From Carettochelys insculpta (taxonomy: Eukaryota; Chordata; Testudines; Carettochelyidae): a DNA stretch of 64,000 nt. Both the position numbers and the translations under genes were made by a program. The notes beneath the pieces are model-generated. The model was not told the origin of the DNA. It saw nothing but the letters and a program-made list of their open reading frames with translations, and did no database searches. The DNA lies in the NCBI RefSeq assembly GCF_033958435.1, contig NC_134161.1, positions 4,092,001 to 4,156,000 on the forward strand, given 5' to 3'. Below, one piece after another: positions 62,031-64,000 of the stretch (the stretch's first letter is position 1; each line of letters opens with the position of its first letter).

Positions 62031-62924
62031 ATGTAAAGTCTCCTTTTCCCATTTTCCTGAGTGCCTCCCTCCTTATCCTTACAAGGCTGCAAGGAAGTTA
62101 CTGTGAACTTCTAAGCCTTGCGACACCAAGGTGGAGGAGTAGAAGGGAAAGTAATTAAAACCTATATTTTCTTGGCACTATCTCTTTCCAGAAAAATCAC
62201 CCCTCCGCCAAGCATTTATGGACCCTCCTTTGATCCGCCCCAGTCCCACCCCTTGGGCGTGCTGTGCCTTCCAAGTGTCGCACATGTATGCGTGCACAGT
62301 GTCCACCTCCTTTCCCAGAGATGCGAATGAATTTGTACAGTCATCGGATGTACTTGGAGCGTGGGTGCATTTCCCCTTTCCCAAGCCCAGTGTTGCGAGA
62401 CAATGCCTCCGTGAGGTGTAAACAACCTCCCTCATTTTGTGGGTGCGTGCTCGAGAGTGCGGACCTCCAAGTCGGGGTACACCCCCAACCCCAGACCAAA
62501 AGGCAGCTCATCTCTAACACTCTTGCTGTTGAAGTTAGTCCAATTTTTCAATCGGGGCCCAATTAGTTTCACAAATGAGGGCCTGTGGTGCCATCGAGGA
62601 TTTGTTACGGGCCTGCGCGCTGGCCTGGCTGCTTTGTCCTCCCTTCCACCCCTGCTGGAAACCATTGTTCTCTCCCTCAGCGGGTGCTGCTTATTGCAGA
62701 TTTATATGGGCAGGCGTCCTGCCGGCTCAGGGCCTCCACTCCACAGCTGGCTGTGGTACTTAGGGCCTCAGACCCAGTGACCTCTGACCCAATCCTGCTG
62801 TCATTTTGAAAGTTACAGACCAGAAGGCTGCATACCTCGCGGGATTTACTTTGTGTGTCCCGTTTTTGTTTTGTTTTGGACACTTCGGGGAGTTTTGTCA
62901 GTAGCCCGATTGGCATTCTTCCCC

Positions 62925-62963
62925 CCCCCACCCCGGCCCCCTTGCCAAAAAAAAAAAAAAAAG
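62925..62963. repeat. C-rich run followed by poly-A
   Basis: A C-rich stretch with nine consecutive cytosines, then 17 adenines. Confidence 0.9.
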
Positions 62964-63079
62964 TGGAGGAGGCAAAACCAGCCTTTGCTTACTGTGGGGT
63001 GGCAGAACGCCAGTGTCACTTCGTGCATGTTAATTCTTTGCTTGGTAAATTCTTCCCACAAAACGTAGCCTTGGCCTGC

Positions 63080-63800
63080 CTTCCTTGCCCTCCGTCAACG
63101 GCAGAGTAATGGCAACTTTAATTCGCACACGTACACGTGCCACCTTGTAACTTGAGCTCGTGGCAGAGATCCAGAAAGGCACACTGTCATATAAGCCCTT
63201 TGTGCCGAAAATACCTACCATGTCCAAGTGTTCCAAGAATGTTTCATTCATGCTTTTGTTTCTTTTCACCTCTGCTTCCAAAGTCCTTTCTCTGGAACTT
63301 TTCTCTCCCTCCTCCTCCCTTGAAGTGATTGACAAAATTAGTAAATCCATTCGTTACTTTTATTGTACGAGTACCAATAAATCCCACATGTACCGGGGCA
63401 CACACCTTAATGAGCTAGTGAGCTGACAAATTTGTTTACTGTAGCTGGAGGTGCTATATAATGAAATGCACTTGTGTCTGCTCTCTGCCGACCAAATACA
63501 GGAGGCTGCAGCAGTGAGCTTGTCTCCCTTGGAAGGAACACGCTGACAGAAATCTGGCACCTTCATTTGCATTTAGAGTTTTAAAACATAATCGCTCTCT
63601 TTGCACTCAGTTGAATCCAAAATACAGGGAGCCTTTTTCTGAGGATTCACTGATCTCCTGGCTAATGAATATGAGAGGACATCACACCTTCTTCTTGCCC
63701 AAGTTTACATTAAAGATTATACAGCTGTAAGGTTCTTGGAAGACTTTTAATCTTGGAAAGAGAGAGCCATCCATGACAAGCTTGCATTTTAGAAGGGAAC
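63080..63800. promoter_or_regulatory. Candidate conserved non-coding block at the right edge
   Basis: Repeat-free sequence with varied words: ttgacaaaattagtaaatcc, ccttaatgagctagtgag, gctatataatgaaatgcac, a HOX-like tcatttgcattt, and agactatctggtattaatgc just beyond. Open frames across it lack any domain. Texture suggests conservation; not tested. Confidence 0.35.
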
Positions 63801-64000
63801 TTACTGGTGGAGTGGAGAGCTTTCCAGATCTGTATAGTGAGCGTTAGAGACTATCTGGTATTAATGCATGATGGAAAACTACTGAAATGTCGATGTTCTG
63901 CTGCAGTTCATTCAGAATGTCTGAAAAGGGGGAAAGGATAGAATTCATGGAGGTTCTAAATCGGAAGTAAAAGACAATATTGCCCCATGTCCGCAGTCCT

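Larger units (their letters stand above)
14693..64000 (+). other. ZBTB16: ZBTB16 intron downstream of the finger-3 exon (intron 3 by human numbering)
   Basis: No frame in the rest of the window encodes the next ZBTB16 fingers, so this intron exceeds 49 kb. That fits the known very long introns of this gene. I recognise nothing in 14700-15720, 16360-17770, 18050-18880, 19160-21460, 21790-24050, 26740-29680, 29790-30500, 32620-33800, 34500-36780, 37110-38140, 38360-40330, 42590-45240, 45480-46690, 47470-48350, 50810-52150, 52870-53640, 54190-55090 and 60150-61670. These are unique-looking or too decayed to name, with scattered short A/T runs. Confidence 0.8.

Noticed and set aside
14700..64000. 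Search for the next ZBTB16 exon (fingers 4-5)
   Set aside because: No frame carries a further C2H2 pattern. Only the finger-3 exon shows C-X2-C-X12-H-X3-H.
1..64000. CRISPR array, operon, phage or bacterial mobile element
   Set aside because: No regular direct repeats with unique spacers and no prokaryotic genes. The sequence is vertebrate intron.

Overview
This window is vertebrate nuclear DNA, most probably from a turtle. It lies almost entirely inside introns of one large gene. The only protein-coding sequence I can support is one 87-bp exon (14606-14692, + strand). It encodes a single C2H2 zinc finger that I recognise as the third finger of ZBTB16 (PLZF), with a pyrimidine-rich AG acceptor and a GTATGT donor. 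Everything before it is intron 2 of ZBTB16 and everything after it is intron 3. I see no second coding exon. The many 60-150 aa open frames are chance frames or frames inside dead transposons.

The turtle call rests on the interspersed repeats. There are tRNA-derived SINEs with a CR1-like tail, of the type known from cryptodiran turtles (41752-41975 and, inverted, 42397-42580). There are several CR1 LINE fragments, old MIR SINEs, many palindromic MITEs, and repeats with a hammerhead-like core that resemble the pseudo-LTRs of Penelope-like elements. A crocodilian or another slow-evolving sauropsid is a less likely alternative.

Layout. 1-14605 (intron 2) holds a hAT-type MITE with a perfect 8-bp target-site duplication (4065-4633), a fold-back repeat (6174-6354), a G-rich GC island (8060-8640), a cluster of glucocorticoid-receptor-like sites (9864-10078), a TA-flanked MITE (13062-13391) and two repeat-free blocks that look like conserved regulatory DNA. 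14693-30000 holds LINE C-terminal debris, MITEs, a CR1 and two fold-back repeats. 30000-49000 holds a decayed CR1 reverse transcriptase split by a GC-rich insertion, the two strongest fold-back repeats (38142-38356 and 40946-41214), the SINE pair, and a minus-strand CR1 that keeps part of its coding frame. 49000-53000 is a dense stack of nested MITEs. 53000-64000 holds MIRs, a LINE C-terminal remnant with an open 153-codon frame, and three low-repeat blocks typical of the conserved non-coding DNA of a developmental transcription-factor gene.

The most unusual pattern is a set of six fold-back (inverted-pair) inserts. Five of them carry 9-12 bp direct repeats at their outer edges, so each appears to have inserted as a ready-made hairpin. 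I found no prokaryote-like system, CRISPR array, tRNA or rRNA gene.
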